Source: Nitrospirota bacterium
GTDB lineage: Bacteria; Nitrospirota; Thermodesulfovibrionia; SZUA-242
Length of the DNA: 33,760 nucleotides
NCBI GenBank assembly: GCA_016212095.1
Contig: JACRHH010000021.1
Coordinates: 1 to 33,760 of the forward strand
Direction: 5' to 3'
Position numbers and translations under genes: made by a program. Below the pieces are notes generated by a model. That model did no database searches. It saw only the letters and a program-made list of their open reading frames with translations, and had not been told where the DNA came from. Within the stretch, counting starts at the first letter, position 1. Every line of letters begins with the position of its first letter. Positions 16,582 through 24,907 of this stretch are shown in pieces.

Positions 16582-17871
16582 ATGAAACGGATCGGTTTAT
16601 CAGCGAAAGCGGCTGCGGCAGTTGCAGTCACGGGATTATTGGCTCCGTCGGCGGCGATGGCTGCCGACGCCACCTTGAACACGGGAGATACGGCATGGCT
16701 GCTCGTATCGTCGGCGCTCGTACTGTTGATGCTTCCAGGGCTGGCCCTGTTCTACGGCGGCATGGTCAGGAAGAAAAACGTGCTGTCAACGATGATGCAC
16801 AGCTTCGCTGTCATGGGCGTCATCGGCCTGCAATGGGTTGCAATCGGCTACACGCTTGCTTTTGGGCCGGGCGGGCATCCGCTGCTTGGCGGACTGAGCA
16901 AGCTGTTTCTCATGGGCATAGCGCCTGAATCGCTTACCGGGAGCATTCCTGAACTTGTGTTTGCGATGTTTCAGGGCATGTTCGCCATCATCACACCGGC
17001 GCTCATTTCCGGCGCGATTGCCGAGCGAGTAAAGTTTGGGCCATATCTGCTTTTCGTGCTGCTCTGGTCTACATTCATCTACGATCCGCTTGCCCACTGG
17101 GTGTGGGGCGAGGGCGGATGGCTGCTTAAGATGGGCGCGCTCGACTTCGCGGGCGGAACCGTGGTTCATATCTCATCGGGTATCTCGGCGCTCGCGGCCA
17201 TCATCATATTGGGCAAGCGTAACGGCTGGCCGCAGACGGCGATGTTTCCGCACAACATGACCTACACGCTTCTTGGCGCGGGCCTGCTCTGGTTCGGCTG
17301 GTTCGGATTCAACGCCGGATCGGCGCTTGGCGCAAACGGCATCGCGGCCCTTGCATTCGCCAACACGCAGACAGCGGCTGCCACGGCATGTTGCTCATGG
17401 ATGATCGTTGAATGGCTGAAGCACGGCAAGCCGTCCGCCCTCGGCGCGGCTTCCGGAATTGTGGCAGGATTGGTGGCAATTACCCCGGCAGCCGGTTTCG
17501 TTACCCCGGCGGCGTCTATCGCAATCGGCGGCGTGGCCGGAGTGCTCTGCTACTATGCCGTGACGATGAAGATGAAGCTTGGGTACGATGACTCGCTCGA
17601 CGCCTTCGGCGTTCATGGAATCGGCGGAATGTGGGGCGCGCTTGCAACCGGCATCTTCGCTTCCGTGAACAGCACCGGCTTGTTGGCAGGCAACACGCAT
17701 CAGTTTCTGGTTCAGCTTCTGTCGATTGTCGTGACGGTTGCATACGCCTTCATCGGCACGTTCATTCTGGTGAAGCTGCTCGATATGACGGTAGGCTTCA
17801 GGGTATCGGCTGATGATGAAACCGTCGGACTTGACGAAACGGTTCACGGCGAGGCCGGGTACAACTTCTAG
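16582..17871 (+). CDS. amt: Ammonium transporter
   Basis: Inner-membrane ammonium channel of 429 residues. The start is ATG 16582, which gives a proper signal peptide (MKRIGLSAKAAAAV... to SAAMA at about 27). ATG 16525 further up is excluded because it lies upstream of the predicted transcription start near 16530. About eleven membrane helices follow. The Phe gate region is FQGMFAIITPALISGAIAER, the first pore histidine lies in DPLAHWVWGEGGW, and the second in DAFGVHGIGGMWG. The C-terminal tail is cytoplasmic. glnK, its usual PII partner, is not adjacent. Expression is probably induced under nitrogen limitation. Confidence 0.96.
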   Translation: MKRIGLSAKAAAAVAVTGLLAPSAAMAADATLNTGDTAWLLVSSALVLLMLPGLALFYGGMVRKKNVLSTMMHSFAVMGVIGLQWVAIGYTLAFGPGGHPLLGGLSKLFLMGIAPESLTGSIPELVFAMFQGMFAIITPALISGAIAERVKFGPYLLFVLLWSTFIYDPLAHWVWGEGGWLLKMGALDFAGGTVVHISSGISALAAIIILGKRNGWPQTAMFPHNMTYTLLGAGLLWFGWFGFNAGSALGANGIAALAFANTQTAAATACCSWMIVEWLKHGKPSALGAASGIVAGLVAITPAAGFVTPAASIAIGGVAGVLCYYAVTMKMKLGYDDSLDAFGVHGIGGMWGALATGIFASVNSTGLLAGNTHQFLVQLLSIVVTVAYAFIGTFILVKLLDMTVGFRVSADDETVGLDETVHGEAGYNF

Positions 17872-17899
17872 GAATAATCCGGTTAATTAAAGCAATCCG

Positions 17900-17927
17900 G
17901 CAGGGGCGGTTCGCGAACCGCCCCTGC
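17900..17927. terminator. Bidirectional hairpin between amt and pyrophosphatase
   Basis: A perfect 14-bp palindrome, GCAGGGGCGGTTCG and its complement, halfway between two convergent genes. There is no strong T-run on the plus strand (AATTAT follows), so efficiency is uncertain. Confidence 0.6.
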
Positions 17928-17948
17928 AATTATCTGGAACCGGAATTT

Positions 17949-19607
17949 CTACGCCGTTTCCGCGCCGAGCGCCTGAGCCAGCGCCGGAATGAAATCCCGC
18001 TTGCGGGACAGCACCCCCGGCAACATGCAGGTGTCGTCCTTGACGCTGACGCCAAAAGCCTTCTCGACCATCCAGACCTCTCCGCGAAGAAGAACCCGTT
18101 CATGGGAAGCGCTCAGCGGATTGGTGACCAGAAGCACGGTCAGGTCGTATTTGTCATCCTTGCGCAACCGCTCAAGTTCCTCGATCAGTTCCTCCTCTCG
18201 CAGGTTGATTTCCTCGCAATCGAGCACCATCATCTGGCTTATGCCAAGGCGCTTCCCGGCGATGAGAACCTCGCGGAAATCTGCCGAAATAAGCTGTGCC
18301 GCGGTTTTCCCCTCGATATTGATGCTTGCGTGAAGGACTTCCCTGCCGTAATTCCTTATGTTGACGCCCGCGATTGCGGCAAGCCGTTCGGCAAGAAGAC
18401 GGTCGCGCTCCGTTGTTGTGGAGAGCGTAAGCAGAAGGGTGTCGGAAAGTATGCCGGAGAGCAGCAACCCGGCAATTTCAGGCGGAATGTTGATCTGGTG
18501 AAGCACCATCATGCCCGCCACAACGGTGCATGTGCTTCCAACCGGATCGTTGTAAACGTAAATCGGCGCGGCGGTGGATATGTCGCCGACGCGGTGGTGA
18601 TCGATAATTTCGAGGATTTCAACCTCGTCGATGCTGTCAACCGCGTGCGATATTTCGTTGTGGTCAACGAGAATGGCCTTTTTGCGAACAGGTTTCAGAA
18701 GATCGGTACGAGTTACAAAGCCTGTCAGTCGTCCGTCGCCGTCCGTAACGATCACCGATCTGTAATCGGATTCCAGTATTTTCTTCCTGAGAGTGGTCAT
18801 GGGCGTGAAAAGGCCGACGGTCACGGCGTTGCCGCACATGATGGAAGATACCGGCTCAGACATCAAAATGAGCTGAACAGTGGCGAATGCGTTATGGGCG
18901 GAAGAAAGCAGCGCCACGCCTTTCGACTTGGCGGCAGAGGTTACGTCCGCCGAAACCGGAACGCCGTCCGTCACGATCAGCGCCTGACATCCGGCGGCTA
19001 TCAGGTCGAGCTGAATATCGTGCTGATCGCCGATCACCACGATGTCTCCGGCGGTTACACGGTTTAGAACCGTAGCCTTGTTCATCGAGGCTATATGTAT
19101 CCTGCCCGATAGAAAACGAACGTCGCCGGTGTTTGAGATCAACCGGGCGTCGAGCGTTTTAATAAGAATGTCGATGTCGATCGGCGCGTTCGACAGGTCG
19201 GCAAGCCCCACGCTTTCCATGTAGTGGCGGGCGATGTCCTTCAGTCCGACGATTCCGGAAACCCGCCGGTTGTCGTTGACGACAGGCATTGTTCTAACCG
19301 CGCGCTCCCGCATGAGTTCCGCCAATGCATGAACCGATTCGTTCTCGTTAACGCTTATCGGCCTCATAAGGGGCATGTCGCTTACGGTTGCGGCAAGGCT
19401 GTCGATCAAAACAGGAGCCGGCACGCCGAAACGATCCAGCGCAAACGTTGTCTCCTCGTTCAGGGAACCGGCGCGCGCCGGAATGAAATGCCTGGATTTG
19501 TCGGTCAAATTCTTGAAATAAGCGTATCCGATGGCGGAACAGACCGAATCCGTGTCGGGCGTTCTATGGCCGATCACATAAACATTATGTTTTTCCTCAG
19601 TAAACAT
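17949..19607 (-). CDS. Manganese-dependent CBS-domain inorganic pyrophosphatase
   Basis: Cytosolic family II pyrophosphatase of 552 residues that hydrolyses PPi to phosphate and so drives biosynthesis. Metal ligands appear in GHRTPDTDS (H14, D18, D20), DHNE and DHH (IIDHHRVGD). The catalytic DHH halves are split by a regulatory insert: CBS (about 70-130), a DRTGG-like domain (about 190-245) and a second CBS (about 250-310). The C-terminal DHHA2 part ends with SRKRDFIPAL. CBS-type enzymes of this family are known to be tuned by adenine nucleotides. The start is ATG 19607, not ATG 19619, because GGAGG lies five bases before 19607. It stands alone and is convergent with amt. Confidence 0.94.
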   Translation of the reverse strand: MFTEEKHNVYVIGHRTPDTDSVCSAIGYAYFKNLTDKSRHFIPARAGSLNEETTFALDRFGVPAPVLIDSLAATVSDMPLMRPISVNENESVHALAELMRERAVRTMPVVNDNRRVSGIVGLKDIARHYMESVGLADLSNAPIDIDILIKTLDARLISNTGDVRFLSGRIHIASMNKATVLNRVTAGDIVVIGDQHDIQLDLIAAGCQALIVTDGVPVSADVTSAAKSKGVALLSSAHNAFATVQLILMSEPVSSIMCGNAVTVGLFTPMTTLRKKILESDYRSVIVTDGDGRLTGFVTRTDLLKPVRKKAILVDHNEISHAVDSIDEVEILEIIDHHRVGDISTAAPIYVYNDPVGSTCTVVAGMMVLHQINIPPEIAGLLLSGILSDTLLLTLSTTTERDRLLAERLAAIAGVNIRNYGREVLHASINIEGKTAAQLISADFREVLIAGKRLGISQMMVLDCEEINLREEELIEELERLRKDDKYDLTVLLVTNPLSASHERVLLRGEVWMVEKAFGVSVKDDTCMLPGVLSRKRDFIPALAQALGAETA

Positions 19608-19888
19608 GGCGTCCTCCATGGAAGTAATATCATCTTTTGTATTTTACAATACCACTCATGGACTGCTTGTTGTGGCGGAAGCTTTGCGCCCGCACGGTAA
19701 TAATCTCGTTGATATGGTTTATGATGGCGCTACGGCACGTTTTTCGGCTTGACTTCCGCAATAACCGGCGGCTAACGTAACCGCAGTCGTACATTATGCC
19801 GCAGGGGGTAGCAGTGCAGGATAGCCAATCGCTTCAACAATATGCCAAGCCATTTATGGTTACCGTTCCAATTCGTAGAAACAATGTT

Positions 19889-20269
19889 ATGCGCATGGCT
19901 ATTGTTTCCAGCGCGCTTTTATTGCTCTCCTTGATGTCATGCTCTGGTAGTGGTTCGGATGGTTGTTGCAATCTAATCGACATGCAAGTTCACAATGCTT
20001 GCGATCAGCCAATTACGATTGAATATCCGTCGCAAGAAAAATCATGGTACGCAAATGGGGGATGCCAATTTCACATGGAGAAGGTTGTTGTTGGCCCAAA
20101 TCTATCTGTCGAGTTAAGCGTGCTTCTCTTTGGCAGGCCATCATTGGTTACTGACGGGTGTAATGAATCGGCAATTCCTGCTGAGCTAACAGTAACCTAC
20201 AGCGGGAAAGTAGTAACATTTGAGGTGTATGGCTCAGAAAAGATATTTATCCCATCGAACTTTCAGTAG
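19889..20269 (+). CDS. Small orphan lipoprotein, function unknown
   Basis: I do not recognise this 126-residue protein. It begins MRMAIVSSALLLLSLMSC, a lipoprotein signal with LMSC as the lipobox, followed by SGSGSDGCCN. The mature part has four further Cys, patterns such as NACDQPITIEYP and LTVTYSGKVVTFEVYG, and looks like a small beta-sandwich. The open frame extends up to 19796, but that extension would spoil the signal peptide. Base composition and codon use are visibly AT-richer than in neighbours, with ATT, TTT and TTA codons, suggesting transfer. The 280 bases before it carry no other gene I can support. Confidence 0.6.
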   Translation: MRMAIVSSALLLLSLMSCSGSGSDGCCNLIDMQVHNACDQPITIEYPSQEKSWYANGGCQFHMEKVVVGPNLSVELSVLLFGRPSLVTDGCNESAIPAELTVTYSGKVVTFEVYGSEKIFIPSNFQ

Positions 20270-20339
20270 GTTGGAGTTAATAATGAAGAGCGCATGAAAT
20301 TAATAACTTCCCCCGTTTATCGTCTTCCAAAAGCCTGAA

Positions 20340-20762
20340 ATGAACCCCGCATTCGAAATTCTCGACATATCCGGCGATGCCGGGCTTCGGCTTCGTGCCG
20401 ATGACATGAGCACATTGCTTGAGGTCGCCGCGCAAGGCCTTGCCGAGCTTGTCACCGATCCGGCGCTGGTGCGCGAGGAACGCTCCGAACGCGTATCCGT
20501 GACCGCCGATGACGACGGCGCATTGCTTGTGGAATGGCTGAACGAACTGATATTTCTGCTTGACGCGCGCGGATTCATGGCGGCGAGGGCCGAGGTTGCC
20601 ATGACGGGGCCGCATGGCGTTGAAGCGGTTATTTTGGGCGAAACGTTCGATCCGTCGCGTCACGAGCGGCGGCTTTTGGTGAAAGCCGCCACTTACCACT
20701 GCCTTTCCGTGCGAAAGACGGACGACGGCGCAATTGTGGCCGAGGTTATTCTGGATATTTAA
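20340..20762 (+). CDS. Archease, RtcB ligase activator
   Basis: Protein of 140 residues with the archease pattern: FEILDISGDAGLRLRADD at the N-terminus, LLEVAAQGLAELVTD, LLVEWLNELIFLLDARGF in the middle, and LLVKAATYHCLSVRKTDDG towards the end. The conserved Asp at 13 (SGDAGL) and the C-terminal Asp (ILDI) match known metal-binding sites. Archease helps the RNA ligase RtcB turn over during tRNA or RNA repair. rtcB is not in the window. Its stop codon interlocks with that of convergent cbiO in the sequence TTAA. No clear ribosome site is seen. Confidence 0.9.
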   Translation: MNPAFEILDISGDAGLRLRADDMSTLLEVAAQGLAELVTDPALVREERSERVSVTADDDGALLVEWLNELIFLLDARGFMAARAEVAMTGPHGVEAVILGETFDPSRHERRLLVKAATYHCLSVRKTDDGAIVAEVILDI

Positions 20763-21751
20763 TGCCCGTGGCTGTTGTCATGTCCGGCCACTTTTGCCAG
20801 CGTGAGCGCCTTCCCGAAAAGCCCGCTGATTTTTCTTGTTTCAGCCGCGATCTCATCCAGCACGCCGGCCAGTTCCGGCTTGCCCATCTCGCGGGCTTTA
20901 CCCGCCCATTCCGAGTAGGTTCCTGCGTGCTCCTCGTTATGCTCCAGCCAGTGAGAAATCCTGTGCGCCAGTTTTGACATGTCGTCCATAGTTGCGTCTC
21001 CTTTTGCTCTTCTGCCTGCTTCGCGCTGCATCGAAAGCGGAAGCTCAAGATTGTTCGCTTCAAGCAGTTCTCTTGAAGTAAGTATGTCGATAGCCGGGCC
21101 GTCCGCCCGCACAACGCCGTCGCCGATGATTATGCATCTGTCGCAGACGTCCAGAATTAAATCCAGATCGTGCGAGGCGATGATCTTTGTGTGCTCGAAC
21201 CCGTTTAATAGCTCGATAAGCCGCCGCCTTGCCTTCGGATCGAGGTTCGACGCCGGTTCGTCCATTATCAGGATGTCGGGCTCCATCGCGATGACCGATG
21301 CAATGGCCACCGCGCGTTTTTGCCCGCCGGAGAGATTGTGCGGATGCCGGTTGGCCAGATGCGCCGCGCCCACGCGGGAAAGCGCGTTCATGGCCCGCGT
21401 CTGCGCTTCCGCGCCGCCAAGCCCCAGATTAAGCGGGCCGAAGGCCACGTCGTCCAGCACTCGCGGCATGAAAAGCTGGTCGTCCGGATCCTGAAACACG
21501 ATGCCGACACGCTTCCTGATTTCCCGCCTGTTTTTTGCCGTAATCGGCGTGTGGCCAATAGAAACCTCGCCGCTGTCGGCAAGCAGATGCCCGTTTGAAT
21601 GCAGAAGGATGGTGGTCTTGCCCGATCCGTTCGCGCCGACGATGCCGACCGATTCGCCGTGCGTGATCGTGAATGTTACGCCGCGCAAGGCCTCGGTTCC
21701 GTCGGGGTATGCGTGGCAGACGTTGTCATACTCGATTATGTGATGGCTCAC
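20759..21751 (-). CDS. cbiO: Cobalt/nickel ECF transporter ATPase with C-terminal extension
   Basis: Energy-coupling ATPase of 330 residues. Walker A is GANGSGKTT (39-47), the Q-loop is FQDPDDQLF, the signature is LSGGQKR, Walker B is ILIMDEPASNLD, and the switch is ASHDLD. The normal domain ends by about residue 245. A further 80 residues (KGDATMDDMSKL to HDNSHGH) form a helical, His-rich tail containing HRISHWLEHNEEH. Similar modules also occur as separate proteins; the function is unknown. The GTG start at 21751 overlaps the cbiQ stop by four bases (GTGA). Third gene of the porin-cbiMQO unit. Confidence 0.93.
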   Translation of the reverse strand: MSHHIIEYDNVCHAYPDGTEALRGVTFTITHGESVGIVGANGSGKTTILLHSNGHLLADSGEVSIGHTPITAKNRREIRKRVGIVFQDPDDQLFMPRVLDDVAFGPLNLGLGGAEAQTRAMNALSRVGAAHLANRHPHNLSGGQKRAVAIASVIAMEPDILIMDEPASNLDPKARRRLIELLNGFEHTKIIASHDLDLILDVCDRCIIIGDGVVRADGPAIDILTSRELLEANNLELPLSMQREAGRRAKGDATMDDMSKLAHRISHWLEHNEEHAGTYSEWAGKAREMGKPELAGVLDEIAAETRKISGLFGKALTLAKVAGHDNSHGH

Positions 21752-22578
21752 CGCGCGCCTCCGGCAACCATCTGGCCTACAAGCTGGCCCACAAGCGTGG
21801 CGATGTTTACTGTCCGCATTACGGCAAAACCCGAAATTGCCGCGACTGCAAACAGCGCGTCGGCAAGCTTCAGTTTATCTTCCCGAAGCGTTCTCATCTC
21901 GCCGTCGAATCCGCGGGCGGTCATCGCGGCGTGAATGCGCCCGGCGCGGGAGGCTGTCCGCAGGAACAACGCGCCGATGAGATGCGAAACCGTTTTCATG
22001 CCCGGAGTTGAAGATCCCTCGCCGAACGAACGGGCCTCGAAGGCGCGAAGCATCCGCCGCGATTCGTCGCCAAGCACGAAAAGGTAGCGGTAGAGGAAAA
22101 GAAGCTGGGTGGTGAAGGCCACTGGCGCGCCAAGACGTTCGAGCGCCCGGCAGACCCCGTTGAACGATGTGGTGGAGATAAGCACAACCGCCGTGGAAAC
22201 AGTAAGCGCAAAGCGCACCATTATCGACGCGAACGAGAGCCAGCCGCCTGAAATTGCAACGCCGCCGACATGCATCACCGGCGTTGTGTCGAAAAACGGA
22301 TTGAACGCCCCCACCATCAACGCAAACGGCGAAACCACAATAACCTTGCGCGTCACAAGGCCAAACGGAATGCCGCCCACAGCCGCCATCATCACCGGAT
22401 AGAGAAAAAACGGCGTCAAACCGGATACTTCACGCTTCGGAAACGACACCACGCATACGATGAAGGCCACGGCAACCAGAAGCTTGACGCGGGCGTCGAG
22501 CCTGTGAGCAGGGCTTTCGGCGCAGGAAAGCCGGTCGAGCGCGGTGATGTCGAAGTTGAAGTATCCGGTTTTTGTCAT
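21748..22578 (-). CDS. cbiQ: Cobalt/nickel ECF transporter T component
   Basis: Transmembrane coupling subunit of 276 residues. It starts with FDITALDRLSCAESPAHRLDARVKLL, typical of CbiQ. Five or six membrane helices are visible. The two coupling helices contain RAFEARSFG and HAAMTARGFDG, the Ala-Arg-Gly-type motifs that dock onto the ATPase. It starts 10 bases after cbiM ends and overlaps cbiO. Together with CbiM and CbiO it forms the uptake complex in the inner membrane. Confidence 0.94.
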   Translation of the reverse strand: MTKTGYFNFDITALDRLSCAESPAHRLDARVKLLVAVAFIVCVVSFPKREVSGLTPFFLYPVMMAAVGGIPFGLVTRKVIVVSPFALMVGAFNPFFDTTPVMHVGGVAISGGWLSFASIMVRFALTVSTAVVLISTTSFNGVCRALERLGAPVAFTTQLLFLYRYLFVLGDESRRMLRAFEARSFGEGSSTPGMKTVSHLIGALFLRTASRAGRIHAAMTARGFDGEMRTLREDKLKLADALFAVAAISGFAVMRTVNIATLVGQLVGQMVAGGAR

Positions 22579-22588
22579 GCCGCTGAAA

Positions 22589-23587
22589 TTATCCGGCCTT
22601 TTTCCTGCCGGAAAACATGCGGATCAGAAAACCGGCGGCAAATACGAACGCAATAACTATCGCCCCGCCCGCAACAGCAGAAACCGAGCTTCCGGTATTG
22701 TGAGCAGGCCATGTATCCACTGCCTGTTCGCTGCTTCCGCCGAATCCGTAATCGGGCAGGACAGCGGTTTTTTTCTGCAGACCGGCCAGAAAAGATGCAG
22801 CGCCGGATTCCCTTCCCTCAATCTCCTCCCGCCCGGATGTCTTGCCGATCGACCATTCAAGGCCGTCAGGCTTCGACGATGCAAACCACGAAAAAACTCC
22901 GCCGACAACCATCGCGGCAAGCAGTATGACAGCCGCCGTCTTTTTCCAGTTTACGGCTGCCGCATCCTCATGCCTCCAACCGGCTGCCCATACATATGAA
23001 ACCGCTCCCGCAGTCACAACGCCCTCGACAATCCCAATGGCAAGATGTATGGGCTGCATGAACGAAACAAACACCTTGAATGGAAGTTCGGAGATGCCGG
23101 ACATGACAGTTTGAAGCACAACCGAGAACGCGCCAAGCTGAAGCGCCGCAATTGCGGAAACCACTACGGCGAAAACAGCCCTGCCGCCATTGCCGGCAAT
23201 TGGCCTGTAAACAAGCGGATACGCAACGAAACATGAGTAGAAGCCGAGGTTCCAGATATTACAACCAAGCGCCAGAAGGCCGCCGTCGGCAAAGAAAAGC
23301 GCCTGCACAACCAGCACCGACGCCATCGCGATGAACGCGGCATGTGGCCCAAGCAAAATGGCAAGCAGAAGCCCGCCGCCTATATGCCCGCTTGAACCGG
23401 TTCCGGGAATGGCGAAGTTGATCATCTGCGCCGCGAATACGAACGCCGCCAGCACGCCGGTCAAGGGAACAAGCTTTTCGTCGATTTCCTGCTTCAGCTT
23501 TCTTGAACTATATGCTATTGCGGACAGCGACGCCGCCCAGAACGCGCCGCCGACAGCGGGTGAAATTAGTGCGTCAGCCATGTGCAT
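22589..23587 (-). CDS. cbiM: CbiM substrate-binding component fused to PDGLE (CbiN-like) domain
   Basis: A 332-residue S component. It begins MHMADALISP; in this family the N-terminal Met-His pair coordinates the metal directly, so the start is secure. CbiM membrane helices cover about 1-210 with GSSGHIGGGLL, HAAFIAMAS and QPIHLAIGIVEGVVTAG. The later part carries KPDGLEWSI (about 243-251) and a final helix, which is the PDGLE/CbiN-like part often fused in nickel or cobalt systems. A GGAGG stands nine bases upstream. Cobalt and nickel cannot be told apart from sequence; lack of a cobalamin riboswitch here leaves nickel possible. Confidence 0.93.
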   Translation of the reverse strand: MHMADALISPAVGGAFWAASLSAIAYSSRKLKQEIDEKLVPLTGVLAAFVFAAQMINFAIPGTGSSGHIGGGLLLAILLGPHAAFIAMASVLVVQALFFADGGLLALGCNIWNLGFYSCFVAYPLVYRPIAGNGGRAVFAVVVSAIAALQLGAFSVVLQTVMSGISELPFKVFVSFMQPIHLAIGIVEGVVTAGAVSYVWAAGWRHEDAAAVNWKKTAAVILLAAMVVGGVFSWFASSKPDGLEWSIGKTSGREEIEGRESGAASFLAGLQKKTAVLPDYGFGGSSEQAVDTWPAHNTGSSVSAVAGGAIVIAFVFAAGFLIRMFSGRKKAG

Positions 23588-23636
23588 GAAAAAACACCTC
23601 CATTCATTCGTTTCTTGCCCAGCGCATCCGGAACTG

Positions 23637-24770
23637 CTAGAACTTCACGCCCAATCGGGCAAGAACCGCGCTTTCGTCAACGGCCCTTCTCATTCTGATG
23701 GCCCGATATTCGACGCCCATATATGCGGCTGTATCGCCGTCAACATGAAAATTACATCGCGCGCCGACGCTTCCCACGCTTTCAACCGAGGCGGCTCCGG
23801 TTTTGGCGGACATTCCGCCATCGTCGAACGTCTCGTAGCGCAAAGCGATCTCGACCGGTTCGGCCAGAAGATGCGCGCGTCTCACCCAATATGTGCCGCC
23901 AGGCTCGCGTTTTTCGTCCGTTCCGCGAAACACGTAGGCAAGGCTCAGGGACAAGGCCGCATCCCTGAACCCTCCGGCATCGGCGCCGGATTTATCGAAA
24001 TACGTCTCGCGCTGCAACGCGCCGATATATTCCGCATCCACCCTGAATCCTTCGATAAACAGGCAGTTGTAGTTGATCCCGATGCTGAAAGACTCATTCC
24101 GCCTGTCTTTGCCGGGCTCGGAAAGATACGAAGCCGACAGGGCAAGATGATGCGGAACCGGAGTGAAAGCCGCGTTGAAAATCATGGACGAAACATCTTC
24201 CGTATCCGGCCCGGCCCTTTTGACCGTTTCGGCGTCGAACAGGCCGGAGGAGAACAGATGATCCATCATCTCCGCTCCCTTGTAGACGCTCAACGACAAC
24301 TCGGATGCTCCGTTGCCGCCACGGAATCCGGCTGTTACGCCGGGCCGTTTGGTTTCGTATGCCGATTGGGTCAGAGGATCGGAGACCAGATGGTTTTCAA
24401 AAACGCCAAACGGCAGGGTTCGCAAGCCGAACGTATAATAGTACGGCTTCCCGACGGGTTCGAAGGCGATGGTGGCTTCATCGACCACAAGAGGCGCTTC
24501 ATCCTTTGCGCCGATGTTTTCCATCAGCAGGACAGACCTGCCGGTTATCCATTCCGCAATCGACGCCTCAACCCCAAACTCCACCTTGCTCACGAACATG
24601 TCGGAAGATGTTCTTTCGGCCTTGTTCCATGACGCGTCCATCTCCACGGCTCCGGAAATGGTTATGCGCTCCGGCCATGTCCTGCCGCCGGATTCCGAGG
24701 CGTGGGCGGGAAGACAGCCAAGCGCCAGCACAATTACTGCAAGTTGAAATGTGATCAGATATGGTTTCAT
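23637..24770 (-). CDS. Outer-membrane porin-like beta-barrel protein linked to CbiMQO
   Basis: Protein of 377 residues with a signal peptide (MKPYLITFQLAVIVLAL... ending at PAHA). The mature chain shows alternating beta-strand patterns throughout and ends in VLARLGVKF, with the C-terminal Phe expected of outer-membrane barrels. Segments such as ITISGAVEMDASW and FGLRTLPFGVF resemble the LbtU-type siderophore porin family. ATG 24770 is preferred; ATG 24788 overlaps the GGAGG that serves 24770. It lies 49 bases before cbiM and is probably in the same operon, so it may let metal or a metal chelate through the outer membrane. No TonB box or plug domain is seen. Confidence 0.75.
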   Translation of the reverse strand: MKPYLITFQLAVIVLALGCLPAHASESGGRTWPERITISGAVEMDASWNKAERTSSDMFVSKVEFGVEASIAEWITGRSVLLMENIGAKDEAPLVVDEATIAFEPVGKPYYYTFGLRTLPFGVFENHLVSDPLTQSAYETKRPGVTAGFRGGNGASELSLSVYKGAEMMDHLFSSGLFDAETVKRAGPDTEDVSSMIFNAAFTPVPHHLALSASYLSEPGKDRRNESFSIGINYNCLFIEGFRVDAEYIGALQRETYFDKSGADAGGFRDAALSLSLAYVFRGTDEKREPGGTYWVRRAHLLAEPVEIALRYETFDDGGMSAKTGAASVESVGSVGARCNFHVDGDTAAYMGVEYRAIRMRRAVDESAVLARLGVKF

Positions 24771-24800
24771 CCCGAAAATTACCTCCATGTGTTACTTCGG

Positions 24801-24862
24801 TAAATAAAAAAGCCACAAAGGCTTCAGAACCGTTCCCGATCCGTGAAAAGCCTTCGTGGCTT
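24801..24862 (-). terminator. Terminator or attenuator hairpin in the porin-cbiMQO leader
   Basis: Arms of 15 bases (24848-24862 and 24810-24824, AAGCCAC-A/G-AAGGCTT with one mismatch) followed on the minus strand by TTTTATTTA. It lies after the czcA stop and also just after a good promoter, so it could end czcA transcripts, attenuate the porin operon, or both. Confidence 0.7.
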
Positions 24863-24877
24863 GAAATTCGAGTTATG

Positions 24878-24907
24878 AACATACCATGTGGGAGACGAGG
24901 CTGTCAA
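24878..24907 (-). promoter_or_regulatory. Sigma-70 type promoter of the porin-cbiMQO unit
   Basis: TTGACA at 24907-24902, an 18-base spacer and TATGTT at 24883-24878 on the minus strand. It begins one base after the czcA stop. Transcription would start near 24870, a few bases before the hairpin. Confidence 0.5.

Noticed and set aside
18102-19067. Plus-strand open frame (321 codons) inside the pyrophosphatase
   Set aside because: Antisense shadow of a clearly conserved enzyme; high GC keeps the opposite frame open.
19760-19900. Possible integron attC site before the orphan lipoprotein (GTTATGC just before the start)
   Set aside because: No matching GCATAAC-type partner and no folded attC stem could be found at a proper distance.
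23331-24632. Long plus-strand open frame (433 codons)
   Set aside because: It is the mirror of cbiM and the porin gene, which have signal peptides, family motifs and ribosome sites. The plus-strand product has no recognisable domain.
24789-24795. NikR-like half-site GTGTTAC upstream of the porin gene
   Set aside because: The consensus I recall needs a second inverted half 13-14 bases away; it is absent.
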